A DNA stretch of 64,000 nt, from contig NZ_JAADJT010000007.1 in NCBI RefSeq assembly GCF_011090165.1, positions 1 to 64,000 of the forward strand. The letters are read 5' to 3'. Positions 25,941 through 36,340 of this stretch are shown in pieces. A program made the position numbers and the translations under genes. The DNA comes from Duganella aceris (GTDB taxonomy: Bacteria > Pseudomonadota > Gammaproteobacteria > Burkholderiales > Burkholderiaceae_D). The notes below the pieces were generated by a model. The model did not search any database, was not told the origin of the DNA, and saw nothing but the letters and a program-made list of their open reading frames with translations. Every line of letters starts with the position of its first letter. The first letter of the stretch is position 1.

Positions 25941-26747
25941 ATGACCAAGCCATTCAAACGTTTGCTGCTGACCGGCGCCGCCGGCGGCCTGGGTAAAATT
26001 CTGCGCGACCGCATCAAGCCGTGGGCCGATGTGGTGGTGCTGTCCGATATCGCCGACATGGGCGAGGCGCGCGAGGGCGAAGAGATCGTCCAATGCGACC
26101 TGGCCGACAAGGCGGCGGTCATGAAGCTGCTGGAAGGCGTGGAGGCGGTGCTGCACTTCGGCGGCATCTCGACCGAAAACACTTTCGAGAATATCGTGCA
26201 GGCCAACATCATCGGCACCGCCAACCTGTACGAGGCGGCGCACAAGCACGGCGCCAAGCGCATCGTGTTCGCCAGTTCGAACCACACCGTCGGCTTCTAC
26301 CGCAACACCGATTACATCGACGCCGATGCGCGCACGCGTCCGGACAGCTTCTACGGCGTCAGCAAGTGCTTCGGCGAGCAGCTGGCCAGCTATTACTACG
26401 ACCGCACCGGTCTGGAGACGGTGTGCCTGCGCATCGGTTCCTCGTTCCCGGAGCCGGCCAACGCGCGCATGATGGTGACGTGGCTCAGCTACGACGATCT
26501 GGTCGAGGCGCTGCGCTGCTCGCTGTTCACGCCGCGCGTCGGCTTCACCATCTTGTTCGGCGCCTCGAACAACGAGGCCAAGTGGTGGAACAACAGCAAG
26601 GCGTCGCACCTGGGTTTCAATCCGAAGGACAGCTCGAAGCAATTCGCCGCCATGTTCCCGGACACCGGCGCCTATCCGCCGCCGAACGACGCCGTCACCT
26701 ATCACGGCGGCGCCTTCGCGCTGGCCGACATCCGCTACAAGGACTGA
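25941..26747 (+). CDS. udh: Uronate dehydrogenase
   Basis: This 268-aa short-chain-type NAD+ enzyme oxidises D-galacturonate (and glucuronate) to the aldaro-lactone. It shows the Rossmann motif LLTGAAGGLGKILRDRI (about residues 10-26), the DLADKAAV turn, HFGGISTENTFENIVQANIIGT, and the catalytic Ser-Tyr-Lys set in FASSNHTVGFY and DSFYGVSKCFGE. The segment RIGSSFPEPANARMMVTWLS is typical of the Agrobacterium/Pseudomonas Udh group. It follows garD by 20 bp. Its 3' end overlaps the convergent ABC gene by 13 bp. It makes the lactone that the SMP-30 protein at 11493 could open. Confidence 0.95.
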   Translation: MTKPFKRLLLTGAAGGLGKILRDRIKPWADVVVLSDIADMGEAREGEEIVQCDLADKAAVMKLLEGVEAVLHFGGISTENTFENIVQANIIGTANLYEAAHKHGAKRIVFASSNHTVGFYRNTDYIDADARTRPDSFYGVSKCFGEQLASYYYDRTGLETVCLRIGSSFPEPANARMMVTWLSYDDLVEALRCSLFTPRVGFTILFGASNNEAKWWNNSKASHLGFNPKDSSKQFAAMFPDTGAYPPPNDAVTYHGGAFALADIRYKD

Positions 26748-29103
26748 GCCTGCCAGGCCAGCACCGCCGCGTTATACACCGCATGCACCAGCATCGGCGC
26801 CAGCAGGGTTTTGCTGCGCTCATAGGTCCATGCGGTGCACAGCCCCAGCACGAACACCGGCAGCATCGATAGCGGGGGATGGATCACCGCGAAGATCGCG
26901 GCGCTGGCCAGCATGGCCGGCAGCGCGGGCATCGAGCGCCGCAGCCCGCCGTAGATCAATCCCCTGAATATGAATTCCTCGCACAGCGGCGCGGCCACCA
27001 CGGCCAGTGCGACCACCCAGCCGCGCTGGTGCGCCGCCACCGTCGCGGCCTTGGCGATCTCGGTCCACAGAGACGAGTGCTGCAAGGCGGTGATGTAAGC
27101 CAGGCCCGCCGCACAGGCGACGAGCGCCGCCGGCGCCGCCGCGCGCAGCGACAGCCATGGATCGACGCCGCGCAGGATCGCCGGCACGCCGCTGGTCTTG
27201 GCGCGCCAGTAGACCCATCGCATCAGGCCATACACCAGCAGTCCGGCAAGGCCGAAGGCGATGGTCACCGCCGGCATGTCGATCTTCTTCGGATCGCCGC
27301 TGAGGATCAGCGTCGCGATGCCTTGCAAAATAAAGAAGGCGGTGGCGGCGATCAGGCCGTCCGAGGTGGAGACGCGCGCCGGCGGCGCGGTGGCCGGATC
27401 GAGCAGGTAGGGCAGGGCGTCGCGCGCCTTCTGCCACAGCGCCAGCGACAGCGATGCGGTCAGCACCACCACCACCAGTTTCTGCGACCATGCGTTGGCG
27501 TAGATCGACCAGGTGTAGAAGCTGGCCAGCAGCATGTAGAGATAGACGTAGGTGGGCTTCACTCGGCTGCGCGCTTCGACCGCCAGCGGGTCGCAGGCGA
27601 ATACGCCGAGCGAGACCGCGATCATCGAGTAGATCGGTATGCCGGCGGCGACCGACAGCAGCAGCACCAGCATGCTCCAGTCGAAGTTCACCGTGTACCA
27701 GGCGCTGATGCCGATCACGATCAGCGGGTAGGCCATCGTCAGCACGCCCCATAGCTGCGCCTTTTCCTTCAACACGCTGTCGATCGAGCGCGGCACCGTG
27801 TACAGCAGCCACAGCGCCTGGCCTTCGTTGTTCAGCGTCTGAAAGGCGGACAGCATCAGCACGTAGACGCCGATGCCGAAGGCGATGGCCGCCGCCATCG
27901 CGTGGTGCTCGCCCAGCTCGGCCAGGCTATTCAGCTTGCCGTTGAAGACCATCTGGCTGCCGACGATAATCACCGGCAGCAGCAGCGTTTGAAACAGGAA
28001 GTTGCGGTCGCGGCTCAGCAGCCGCAGCTCGCGGCGCTTGACCGGCGACAGAGCGGAGGACAGCCAGCCGCTGTGCTTCGTGCTGGCGGCCGCGTTGGCC
28101 GTCGGCCTGCGCCGCGCGCTCTCGCGCACGCCGGAACCGACCACGCCGTTGCGCAGCTGGTGGCGCAGCAGCGCGACGCCGCCCCACAGCAGCAACGCGG
28201 TCTGCGCCAGCAACAGGCCGGCCGCCGTCAGCAACTGCCGCGCATCCTGCGCCTGTATCGCTTGCAGCACCAGGCCGGGCGGCGTCCAGCCGACCCACGC
28301 CGGGAAGCCACGTGCCCATTCCATCGCGAAGCTGCTGGCCTGCGGCATGCCGAGCGCCATGACGAAGTAGATCAGCGGCAGATTGAACAGGCCGGCGACC
28401 GCTTGCAGATTGCGCAGCTGCGACGCCGGCAGCCACATGCGCAAGCCGGTGTCGGTCAGCGTGTGCAGCAGCGCGGCCAGCGGCAGCAGCACGACAGCGG
28501 CCAGCAGCGCGATCGGCGGCGCGCTCCAGGCGAAGCCGGAATGCCAGGCGATCATGCCGTAGGCCGGCGCCAGCGCGAACATGCCGGTGATGTTGCTGGC
28601 GCTGCGTTCCAGCACGCGTCCCCACAACAGCGTCGAGCGCCGCACCGGCATCGTGACCAGCCACTCCAGGTCCCAGTCCGGCTGCGCCAATTCCTTGCTG
28701 CCCAAGGGCAGCAGCACCGCGATGACGAACAGGATCGACAGCTCCATCGTCAGGCCCTGCACCAGCGCCGGCGTGAAGGGCGCGGTCGCCAGCTCGTCGG
28801 CCGCCGTTTCGAGATCGGTGCGCAGCTCGCCGTGCTTGTCGCTCCACCGGCATTCGCTGGCGGGATCGAGCTGGCACTGCATGTTGAGCACCACGCCGTT
28901 CGACAGGCTGGCCACCGAGAACAGCATGAACAGCGCCACCACCATGGTCAGGATCCACTGGCTGCCGCCCTTGCCGGCGCCGCCGTCGCGCGCTTTCTTC
29001 TTGCGGGACTTCCGGAACAAGCCGTTGCTCAGCAGGTTGTACTGGCGCGTCAGCCGCATCCGGGTCATCAGCCAGATGGCGCGGATGGGCGTCGGCTGCC
29101 GCA

Positions 29104-29107
<4 letters not shown>
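26735..29107 (-). CDS. ABC exporter permease fused to a CPBP intramembrane protease domain
   Basis: This 790-aa membrane protein has an N-terminal ABC-2-type permease half (from about residue 10, with many hydrophobic helices), a second membrane section, and a C-terminal CPBP domain. The CPBP motifs are EEFIFRG (Glu710-Glu711-x3-Arg), FAVIHP (His about 743) and HAVYN (His775-x3-Asn779), which are the glutamic intramembrane-protease residues of Rce1-like proteins. The ATG at 29107 overlaps the stop of the ATPase gene (ATGA), so permease and ATPase are coupled. A longer frame to 29251 lies inside the ATPase gene and is rejected. The exported substrate and the protease target are unknown. Confidence 0.85.
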
Positions 29108-29844
<737 letters not shown>

Positions 29845-29904
29845 GGTTGGCGCCGGAAATGTTATGAATTGTGCCAGTCATCATAGCATCGCCGGCGCCG
29901 TAAA

Positions 29905-30576
29905 TCACGGGTAAAGGCTCATGCCGAAACGCTCGGTGCGCGGCGCCCAGTTGCCCATGATGTCGGCCGACGCCAGCACGCGCTCGGCGCGGCCGATCAG
30001 CAGCGCGCGCGGCACCATGCCGATGTAGCGCGAGTCTTCGCTGTTGTCGCGGTTATCGCCCAACATCATGTACTGGCCGGGCGGCACGGTGAGCTCGGCG
30101 AAATCGCGGCGCGCCTGCAACTGCGGCATCACCTGGATGGCGTGGCTGCGGTCGCCCAGCGATTCGCCGAGGCGCACCGCCGCGATGTCGCCGACGCCCT
30201 TGATGGATTCGGTGGCACGGTCGATGGTGGCGTAGCCGGCCTGCTTGCCGTTGATGATGAGCTGCTCGTTGCGCATTTCGACGCGGTCGCCCGGCAGCGC
30301 GATGACGCGCTTGATCAGCCGCATGCCGTTGGCGGGCGAGGAGAAGGTGACGATGTCGCCGCGCTGCGGTTCGCCGGTCTGGCCGAGCACGATGTCGGTC
30401 AACGGCACCTTGACGTTGTAAGCCAGGCGGTTGACGAACACCACGTCACCCTCCAGCAGGTTGGGGTGCATCGACGCCGACGGGATGGGATTCCAGTCGG
30501 CGACGGCGGTGCGGAAGATCCCGAACAGCATCAGGAACATCAAGAAGCCCTTGTTGGCGCGCATCCAGTTTTTCAT
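29905..30576 (-). CDS. lepB: Signal peptidase I
   Basis: This 223-aa membrane-anchored serine protease removes signal peptides from exported proteins. It has one N-terminal helix (GFLMFLMLFGIFRTAVA), the nucleophile Ser in PIPSASMHPNLLEGD, the general-base Lys in GMRLIKRVIALPGDRVE, and box E in MMLGDNRDNSEDSRYIG. ATG 30576 (MKNWMRANKG) is preferred because GGGAG lies eight bases before it, while the frame runs 23 residues further up. It is shorter than typical LepB and lacks the second transmembrane helix, so it may be a secondary signal peptidase. The usual partner lepA is absent nearby. Confidence 0.88.
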   Translation of the reverse strand: MKNWMRANKGFLMFLMLFGIFRTAVADWNPIPSASMHPNLLEGDVVFVNRLAYNVKVPLTDIVLGQTGEPQRGDIVTFSSPANGMRLIKRVIALPGDRVEMRNEQLIINGKQAGYATIDRATESIKGVGDIAAVRLGESLGDRSHAIQVMPQLQARRDFAELTVPPGQYMMLGDNRDNSEDSRYIGMVPRALLIGRAERVLASADIMGNWAPRTERFGMSLYP

Positions 30577-30665
30577 TTTATCTCCCATGTGAGTGATGGC
30601 GGGGCCGTTTGGCCAACTGTATATTGTGAGCAGATTCTTAATCATGGCTTAGCCGCGGAGCGACG

Positions 30666-31529
30666 ATGAAACCCTACGATCTGCCTTTGCCGCTGACGCA
30701 TCCAGGTCCGGGACATCCAGTGGCCGCCGTCAGCCATGCGGATCCGTATGGCTACTACGACCAGCTGGCCGCAAGGCGTGGCTGGCATTTCGACGCATGC
30801 CTGCAGATGTGGGTCGCGGCCAGCGCGGCCGGCGTTGATGAGGTGATGCGGCATCCATGCTGCCGCGCGCCGGCGACCGCCGCCGCCGGCGCGGCCGGCG
30901 TCGACGCATCCAAGGCGCGCGCGTTGGCGCAGCTGATCGGCCGCCGCCTATGGCGCCGCGACAGGCTGGCGCAGTGGATGATCTGTGTACCCGAGCTGAC
31001 CATGGTGAGCCTGGCCGGCGCTGGCCACGCGGCCTTGCCGACGCTGGTCTATGAAGCGGCCAGCGCCCTGATCGGCAACGGCGTGCTGGCGCTGCTGCGC
31101 GAACCCGAGGATGAACGCTGCGGCCCCGAAGACGCCGACGCGCTGGTGCAGGCGGTCAGCCGTTTCGATCCGCCGGTGCAAAACACGCGCCGCGTCGTCA
31201 TGCGCGACTGCGAGCTCGGCGGCGCATCGTTAAAGACGGGACAGGAAATACTGCTGGTGCTGGCCGCCGCCAGCCGCGACCTGCGCGGCGGCCGCGCGTA
31301 CGGCCTGGGGTACGGGCATGGGCAAGGGCACGGGGCCGGCGCGGCGGACTGCCCGCACTACGCGCTGGCCTGCGCACTGGCCGCCGGCGCGCTGGAGGCG
31401 TTGCTATCGCTGATGCGCGACCAGCACAAGGCGCTGTCGCTGCAAACCTGGCTGCAGCAGCTGACATGGACCTATCGCGATTCCCCCGACGTGCGCATGC
31501 CGCTGTTCAGCCACCGCCTTGGCGTCTAG
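30666..31529 (+). CDS. Degenerate, shortened cytochrome P450-like protein
   Basis: This 287-aa protein resembles bacterial P450s at both ends. Residues 26-66 (DPYGYYDQLAARRGWHFD through WVAASAAGVDEVMRHP) match the N-terminal P450 sheet, 132-148 (ASALIGNGVLALLREPE) the end of helix I, and 164-205 (VSRFDPPVQNTRRVV and GQEILLVLAAASRDL) the K helix and following sheet. Cys229 lies where the haem-ligating Cys is expected, after a His/Gly-rich stretch (GYGHGQGHGAGAADC). It is about 110 residues shorter than normal. The oxygen-activating AGxxT of helix I is not visible, and the ExxR Glu is replaced (AVSR). Haem binding is possible, but normal monooxygenase activity is doubtful. Confidence 0.7.
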   Translation: MKPYDLPLPLTHPGPGHPVAAVSHADPYGYYDQLAARRGWHFDACLQMWVAASAAGVDEVMRHPCCRAPATAAAGAAGVDASKARALAQLIGRRLWRRDRLAQWMICVPELTMVSLAGAGHAALPTLVYEAASALIGNGVLALLREPEDERCGPEDADALVQAVSRFDPPVQNTRRVVMRDCELGGASLKTGQEILLVLAAASRDLRGGRAYGLGYGHGQGHGAGAADCPHYALACALAAGALEALLSLMRDQHKALSLQTWLQQLTWTYRDSPDVRMPLFSHRLGV

Positions 31530-33253
31530 TGCGCGCTCTTCTGCACCAGCGCGCTGCCGACACCGTGGCGCTTGCCCTCGCTGACCGCCGTGACGGTGCC
31601 GTCCGGGTTGAACACCAGCGCATTGGCAGCGCCGATCTCCTCCGGATTCTGATCCCAATGCTGACCGGTTTTCTCCAGCGCCCTGGCCTGCGCGCTGCCG
31701 ACGAATCCCGGCTCCACATCGGTCGCCATGCCGTTGCGCTCCGACAGGCGCGGCGCGTTGACCGCATCCGCCATCGACATGCCCAGGTCGACGTAGTTGA
31801 AGATCGTCTGCAGCACGGTGGTGATGATGGTCGCGCCGCCTGGGCTGCCGACCGAGAACGCCGGCTTGCCGTCCTTGAAGGCCAGCGTCGGCGACATGCT
31901 GCTGCGTGGGCGCTTGCCGGCTTCCGGCACGTTCGGATGCGGGCCGGAGAAATCGAAGTCGGTCATCTCGTTATTCAGCAGGAAGCCGTAGCCCGGCACC
32001 ACGATGCCGCTGCCGCCCCACGATTCGATGGTGTAGGTGTAGGAGACGATATTGCCGTCCTTGTCCGACACCGTCAGGTGGGTGGTGTGCGCGCCTTCGG
32101 CCAGCAGCTTGTTGGCGTTGGGGCGCAATGGATAGCTGACGTCGTTCTGGAACGGATAAGGATCGCCGGCCGGCGCCTGCACGCTGGCCTGGGCCGGATT
32201 GATCAACTCGCGGCGGCGCGCGGCGTATTCCTTGCTGATCAGGCCCGCCACCGGCGCTTCGACGTATTCCGGGTCTGCCAGATAAGCGTTGCGGTCGGCG
32301 AAGGCGAGGCGGCTGGCCTCCAGGTACAGGTGTTCCGCTTTCTCGCGCGGCATGGACTTGAGATCGTAGCCTTCGAGGATGTTGAGCGCCTCGGCCACCG
32401 CCACGCCGCCGCTGCTCGGCAGCGGCATACCGTATAAATCATATCCGCGATAGGTGCTGTGCACCGGCTGGCGCAGACGCGCTTCGTAGTTGGACAGATC
32501 GGCCAGCGTGACCTTGCCGCCGTTGGCCTGCACCGCGTCGGCCACCGCCTTCGCCATCTTGCCCTGATAGAAGGCCTTGACGCCGCCGGCCGCCAAATCG
32601 CGATACGCCTTGGCCAGATCGGGATTGCGCAAGGTGGTGCCTGCCGCGATCGCCTTGCCGTTCTTCAGATACAGCGCGGCGGTGGCGGGGAACTTGCTGA
32701 ACTTGCCGACGTTGCCTTCGACCAGATGCGAGAAATTATCGTTGACCTTGAAGCCGTCGCTGGCGACCGCGATCGCCGGCGCCAGCACCTGTTTGAACGA
32801 CATCGAGCCGTAGCGGTCCAGCGCCTCGTGCCAGCCGCGCACCGTGCCCGGCACGCCGACCGAGCGGCCGCTGGCGACCGCCGTCTCGAAATCCATAGCC
32901 TTGCCGTTTTCCTGGAACACGGCCGGCGTGAACGCGGCCGGCGCGGTTTCGCGGTGATCGATGGTGATCACGCGCTTGTCCTTGGCCAGGTAGATCACCA
33001 TGAAACCGCCGCCGCCGATGCCGCAGCTGAACGGATCGGTCACGCCCAGCGTGGCCGCCGCCGCGACCGCCGCGTCGATGGCGTTGCCGCCTTTGTTGAG
33101 GATGGCCAGCGCGGCTTTCGAGGCCGGCTCGCTGATGGTCGCGACCGCGCCGCCGGTGCCGGTGGCGACCGGTGTCTTGGCGTAAGCGGGGAAGGACAGC
33201 GAGAGGATGATGGAGGAGACGAGGACGGTGCGGGCGGAGCGGATCGGTGTCAT
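31526..33253 (-). CDS. ggt: Gamma-glutamyltransferase
   Basis: This 575-aa periplasmic enzyme has signal peptide TVLVSSIILSLSFPAYA. It is an N-terminal-nucleophile hydrolase that self-cleaves before the Thr in EGAHTTHLTVSD (about residue 390). The glutathione-binding motifs HRETAPA and MPLPSSGGVAV, and the GSPGGATIITTVLQ loop near the C-terminus, are present. It hydrolyses glutathione and transfers gamma-glutamyl groups. Length is normal. Its stop overlaps the end of the convergent P450-like gene by 4 bp. Confidence 0.95.
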   Translation of the reverse strand: MTPIRSARTVLVSSIILSLSFPAYAKTPVATGTGGAVATISEPASKAALAILNKGGNAIDAAVAAAATLGVTDPFSCGIGGGGFMVIYLAKDKRVITIDHRETAPAAFTPAVFQENGKAMDFETAVASGRSVGVPGTVRGWHEALDRYGSMSFKQVLAPAIAVASDGFKVNDNFSHLVEGNVGKFSKFPATAALYLKNGKAIAAGTTLRNPDLAKAYRDLAAGGVKAFYQGKMAKAVADAVQANGGKVTLADLSNYEARLRQPVHSTYRGYDLYGMPLPSSGGVAVAEALNILEGYDLKSMPREKAEHLYLEASRLAFADRNAYLADPEYVEAPVAGLISKEYAARRRELINPAQASVQAPAGDPYPFQNDVSYPLRPNANKLLAEGAHTTHLTVSDKDGNIVSYTYTIESWGGSGIVVPGYGFLLNNEMTDFDFSGPHPNVPEAGKRPRSSMSPTLAFKDGKPAFSVGSPGGATIITTVLQTIFNYVDLGMSMADAVNAPRLSERNGMATDVEPGFVGSAQARALEKTGQHWDQNPEEIGAANALVFNPDGTVTAVSEGKRHGVGSALVQKSAH

Positions 33254-33265
33254 GTGGGCGTCTAT

Positions 33266-33763
33266 TTAAGGTGATGAAATATTGCTCACCTTTAAGCTTA
33301 CCCGATAATCCGGCGCAGGTTGATTTTTTGCCGGCACTTCTTGCGGTTCGACGCCGGCCAAGGTGAAGGTCAGTCCTTCCAGCGTGACGCTGGGTTTGCC
33401 GTTTGGCATGCTGTCGGACAGCACGAAGCTGCTGTTGGCGCCGTCGGGCTTGGTCAGCGTGAAGCTGTAGCTGATATAGCCGGCCCAGACGCAGACATCG
33501 CCGGTGCGGCAGCGGCTGTCGTTGACGCGTTCCAGCCGCACCACCGGCGCGGTCGCCGCCAGGGCGGGTGCTGCGGGTGACGTGGTGGCCGGCGTGATGG
33601 CGACGCTGCCGCCCTGGCGCAACACGTAGTTATTGCTGAAGCGCACAGGCGCGACACTGGCCTGGCGACCGGCGCCGGTGGCGGCGCCGCAGGCGTACAG
33701 CATGGCCATGATGGCGGCTAGCAAGGGCAGCACGATCAGTTGCCGCAATATTGTTTTTTTCAC
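33266..33763 (-). CDS. Hypothetical lipoprotein
   Basis: This 165-aa protein probably starts at GTG (33761-33763), because AGGGAGGA lies directly before it. The longer frame to 33808 has no such site. The N-terminus has a lipoprotein signal with lipobox LYAC. The mature part has a Pro/Ala/Thr linker and a beta-rich domain with a Cys pair (RCRTGDVCVWAGYISYSFTL). It resembles small periplasmic lipoproteins of unknown function. It lies 12 bp after the ggt start on the same strand and may be its upstream operon partner. Confidence 0.7.
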   Translation of the reverse strand: MKKTILRQLIVLPLLAAIMAMLYACGAATGAGRQASVAPVRFSNNYVLRQGGSVAITPATTSPAAPALAATAPVVRLERVNDSRCRTGDVCVWAGYISYSFTLTKPDGANSSFVLSDSMPNGKPSVTLEGLTFTLAGVEPQEVPAKNQPAPDYRVSLKVSNISSP

Positions 33764-33913
33764 GATAGTCCTCCCTCGAAGTGGAAGCAAGCTTAACAAA
33801 AAGATCACGTCGGCGGCGCACGAACCGCGTGCTTGCAGCGCCGCATCAAACTAAGTCCGCGCACCTTGCCCAAGCTGCGTAGAATGTCTGCTTTGAATCA
33901 ACCAGGACATATC

Positions 33914-34174
33914 ATGAAAAAAACCGGCATGGCGAAAAGTGACGCCAAGAAACTGATGGGCAAGATGATCGCCCCAGGAGCGGGTTTCGGCAAGGCGGCC
34001 GACGTCGTCGACAAAAAAGAGCAACGCAAGCGTGATCAGGAATTGGGATTGGTGCCGTTCGCGGTCAAGCTGAACGGCGATCTGGTGCAGCAACTGCACA
34101 CGCAATCCAAAGAGCGCGAGCTGGATATGAACCAGCTGGTAGCCGAGCTGCTGGCCAAGGGCCTGGCAACCTAA
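33914..34174 (+). CDS. Small conserved-type hypothetical protein
   Basis: This 86-aa basic protein begins MKKTGMAKSDAKKLMGKMIAPG after AGGA. The C-terminal half (FAVKLNGDLVQQLHTQSKERELDMNQLVAELLAKGL) is helical and resembles ribbon-helix-helix or anti-sigma-like short regulators, but I do not recognise the family. It lies just before the second large palindrome and convergent to rpoH. No operon partner is seen. Confidence 0.65.
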   Translation: MKKTGMAKSDAKKLMGKMIAPGAGFGKAADVVDKKEQRKRDQELGLVPFAVKLNGDLVQQLHTQSKERELDMNQLVAELLAKGLAT

Positions 34175-34182
34175 AACAAAAT

Positions 34183-34275
34183 AAACCGGGGTCAGTTCCG
34201 GCATCGTGCCACGGGCTCTGCTGTAGCGCATCTACAGCAGAGCCCGTGGCACGATGCCGGAACTGACCCCGGTTT
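34183..34275. repeat. 93-bp palindrome, bidirectional terminator at the rpoH 3' end
   Basis: Two perfect 44-bp arms (34183-34226 and 34232-34275) flank a 5-nt loop. The right arm touches the rpoH stop codon (34276-34278). Like the palindrome at 1-90, it carries CCGGGGTCAG and CACGGGCTCT separated by exactly 14 nt. The 14-nt module is different here, and it is mirrored faithfully in the other arm. It probably ends both convergent transcripts. Confidence 0.9.
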
Positions 34276-35166
<891 letters not shown>

Positions 35167-35230
35167 TATCATTCCTTCGCTCGATGTATGACTGTTGCTG
35201 CAGAGAACTCTATTGCTCTTCAGTTCAAGT

Positions 35231-35260
35231 ATATTAGCACTCTCCTTCGTTGAGTGCCAA
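35231..35260 (-). promoter_or_regulatory. rpoH promoter overlapped by a CIRCE element
   Basis: On the minus strand TTGGCA (35255-35260), an 18-bp spacer and TAATAT (35231-35236) form a sigma-70 promoter. On the plus strand, 35234-35260 reads TTAGCACTC-N9-GAGTGCCAA. It differs from the CIRCE consensus (TTAGCACTC-N9-GAGTGCTAA) at one base. CIRCE is the HrcA repressor site, and it covers both promoter boxes. Confidence 0.88.
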
Positions 35261-35382
35261 TCACCAAAAATCTATAGGCCCGATAGTGAAAATACTATGG
35301 GGTTTCTAGGCATCATGGCTTCTTTTAAACAGCATGCGCGCCGGAGCTTAGGCCTGACTTAATCTTAGGCCGGGGAAGGGAG

Positions 35383-35410
35383 CCCTTCCGTGCGTGGACG
35401 CACCGAAGGG
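35383..35410 (-). terminator. Hairpin behind ftsX
   Basis: CCCTTCCGTGCG (35383-35394) and CGCACCGAAGGG (35399-35410) form a 12-bp stem with one mismatch and a 4-nt loop, nine bases after the ftsX stop. No T-run follows, so it may be a Rho-assisted terminator or a 3'-end protector. The remainder of 35261-35382 shows nothing further. Confidence 0.5.
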
Positions 35411-35419
35411 TGGAGGGGA

Positions 35420-36340
35420 CTAGTTCAGTTTGGACAGGTGGCGTTGCACGGACAGCAAGGCGCCGATCAGGCCGAGGCCGGCGGACAGCGCCAGCAGGCC
35501 GCCCATCGCCAGCGGCGGCAGCGGCGCCAGCTGGAATTCGGAGGCGTACAATCTTGCAAATTCGGCAATCGCCGTGTTCAGCGGGCGCAGCGCCAGCGTC
35601 ACCGCGCCCAGCGCCAGGCCGCCGGCGCACAGGCCCAGCAGCGCGCCGGTGTAATAGAACGGGCGGTGGATGAAACTGTCGGTGGCGCCGATCAGCTTGG
35701 ATACCAGGATTTCCTCGCGCTGCGTCATCACCTGCAGGCGGATGGTGTTGAAGATGACGGCGATCACCACCGTGCCCAAGGTCGCCGCCAGCAGCAACAG
35801 CGCCAGCCGCAGCACATTGATCAGCGCGGCCAGGCGCTTGACCCAGGCCGAATCGACCTGCACCGTGTCGACGCCGGGCAGGGCGCGGATCTCTTCGGCC
35901 AACTGGTCGACGTCGCCGCCGGCCTGGGCGTTGCGGAAGGCGTCCAGCTTCAGCACGTAGCTGTCCGGCAGCGGGTTCTCGCCCAGCGTGGTCAGCACGT
36001 CGGCCAGGCCGCTTTTGGTTTTCAGGTTGTCCAGCGCTTTTTCGCGCGGCGTGAAGACGATCTTGGCCTGCTTGTCCTTGACTGTCTGGCGCAGCAGCAC
36101 GGCCATGCCTTCGGCCTGCTCGCGCGGCGTGTCCTGCTTCAGGAACACGCTGATCTCGGGATCGACCGACAGCTGCTCCGACATCGGCCGCACGTTGTCG
36201 AGCAGCGTCACGCCGGTGAACGGCAACGCCAGCGCGATCGCCACCACCAGGATATTGAACAGGAAACCGCCCGGCGAGCGGCGCAGGTGGACCAGCGCGG
36301 CGGCCAGCGCGTAGCGGTGTTGGCGGAACCAGTACGTCAT
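35420..36340 (-). CDS. ftsX: Cell-division ABC permease FtsX
   Basis: This 306-aa inner-membrane protein has four helices and a large periplasmic loop between helices 1 and 2 (about residues 45-170), the FtsX layout. With FtsE it transmits septum signals to periplasmic amidase activators. The C-terminal region with VMTQREEILVSKLIGATDSFIHRPF, then four hydrophobic blocks, matches the family. The ATG at 36340 overlaps the ftsE stop (ATGA), which couples the two genes. Confidence 0.94.
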   Translation of the reverse strand: MTYWFRQHRYALAAALVHLRRSPGGFLFNILVVAIALALPFTGVTLLDNVRPMSEQLSVDPEISVFLKQDTPREQAEGMAVLLRQTVKDKQAKIVFTPREKALDNLKTKSGLADVLTTLGENPLPDSYVLKLDAFRNAQAGGDVDQLAEEIRALPGVDTVQVDSAWVKRLAALINVLRLALLLLAATLGTVVIAVIFNTIRLQVMTQREEILVSKLIGATDSFIHRPFYYTGALLGLCAGGLALGAVTLALRPLNTAIAEFARLYASEFQLAPLPPLAMGGLLALSAGLGLIGALLSVQRHLSKLN

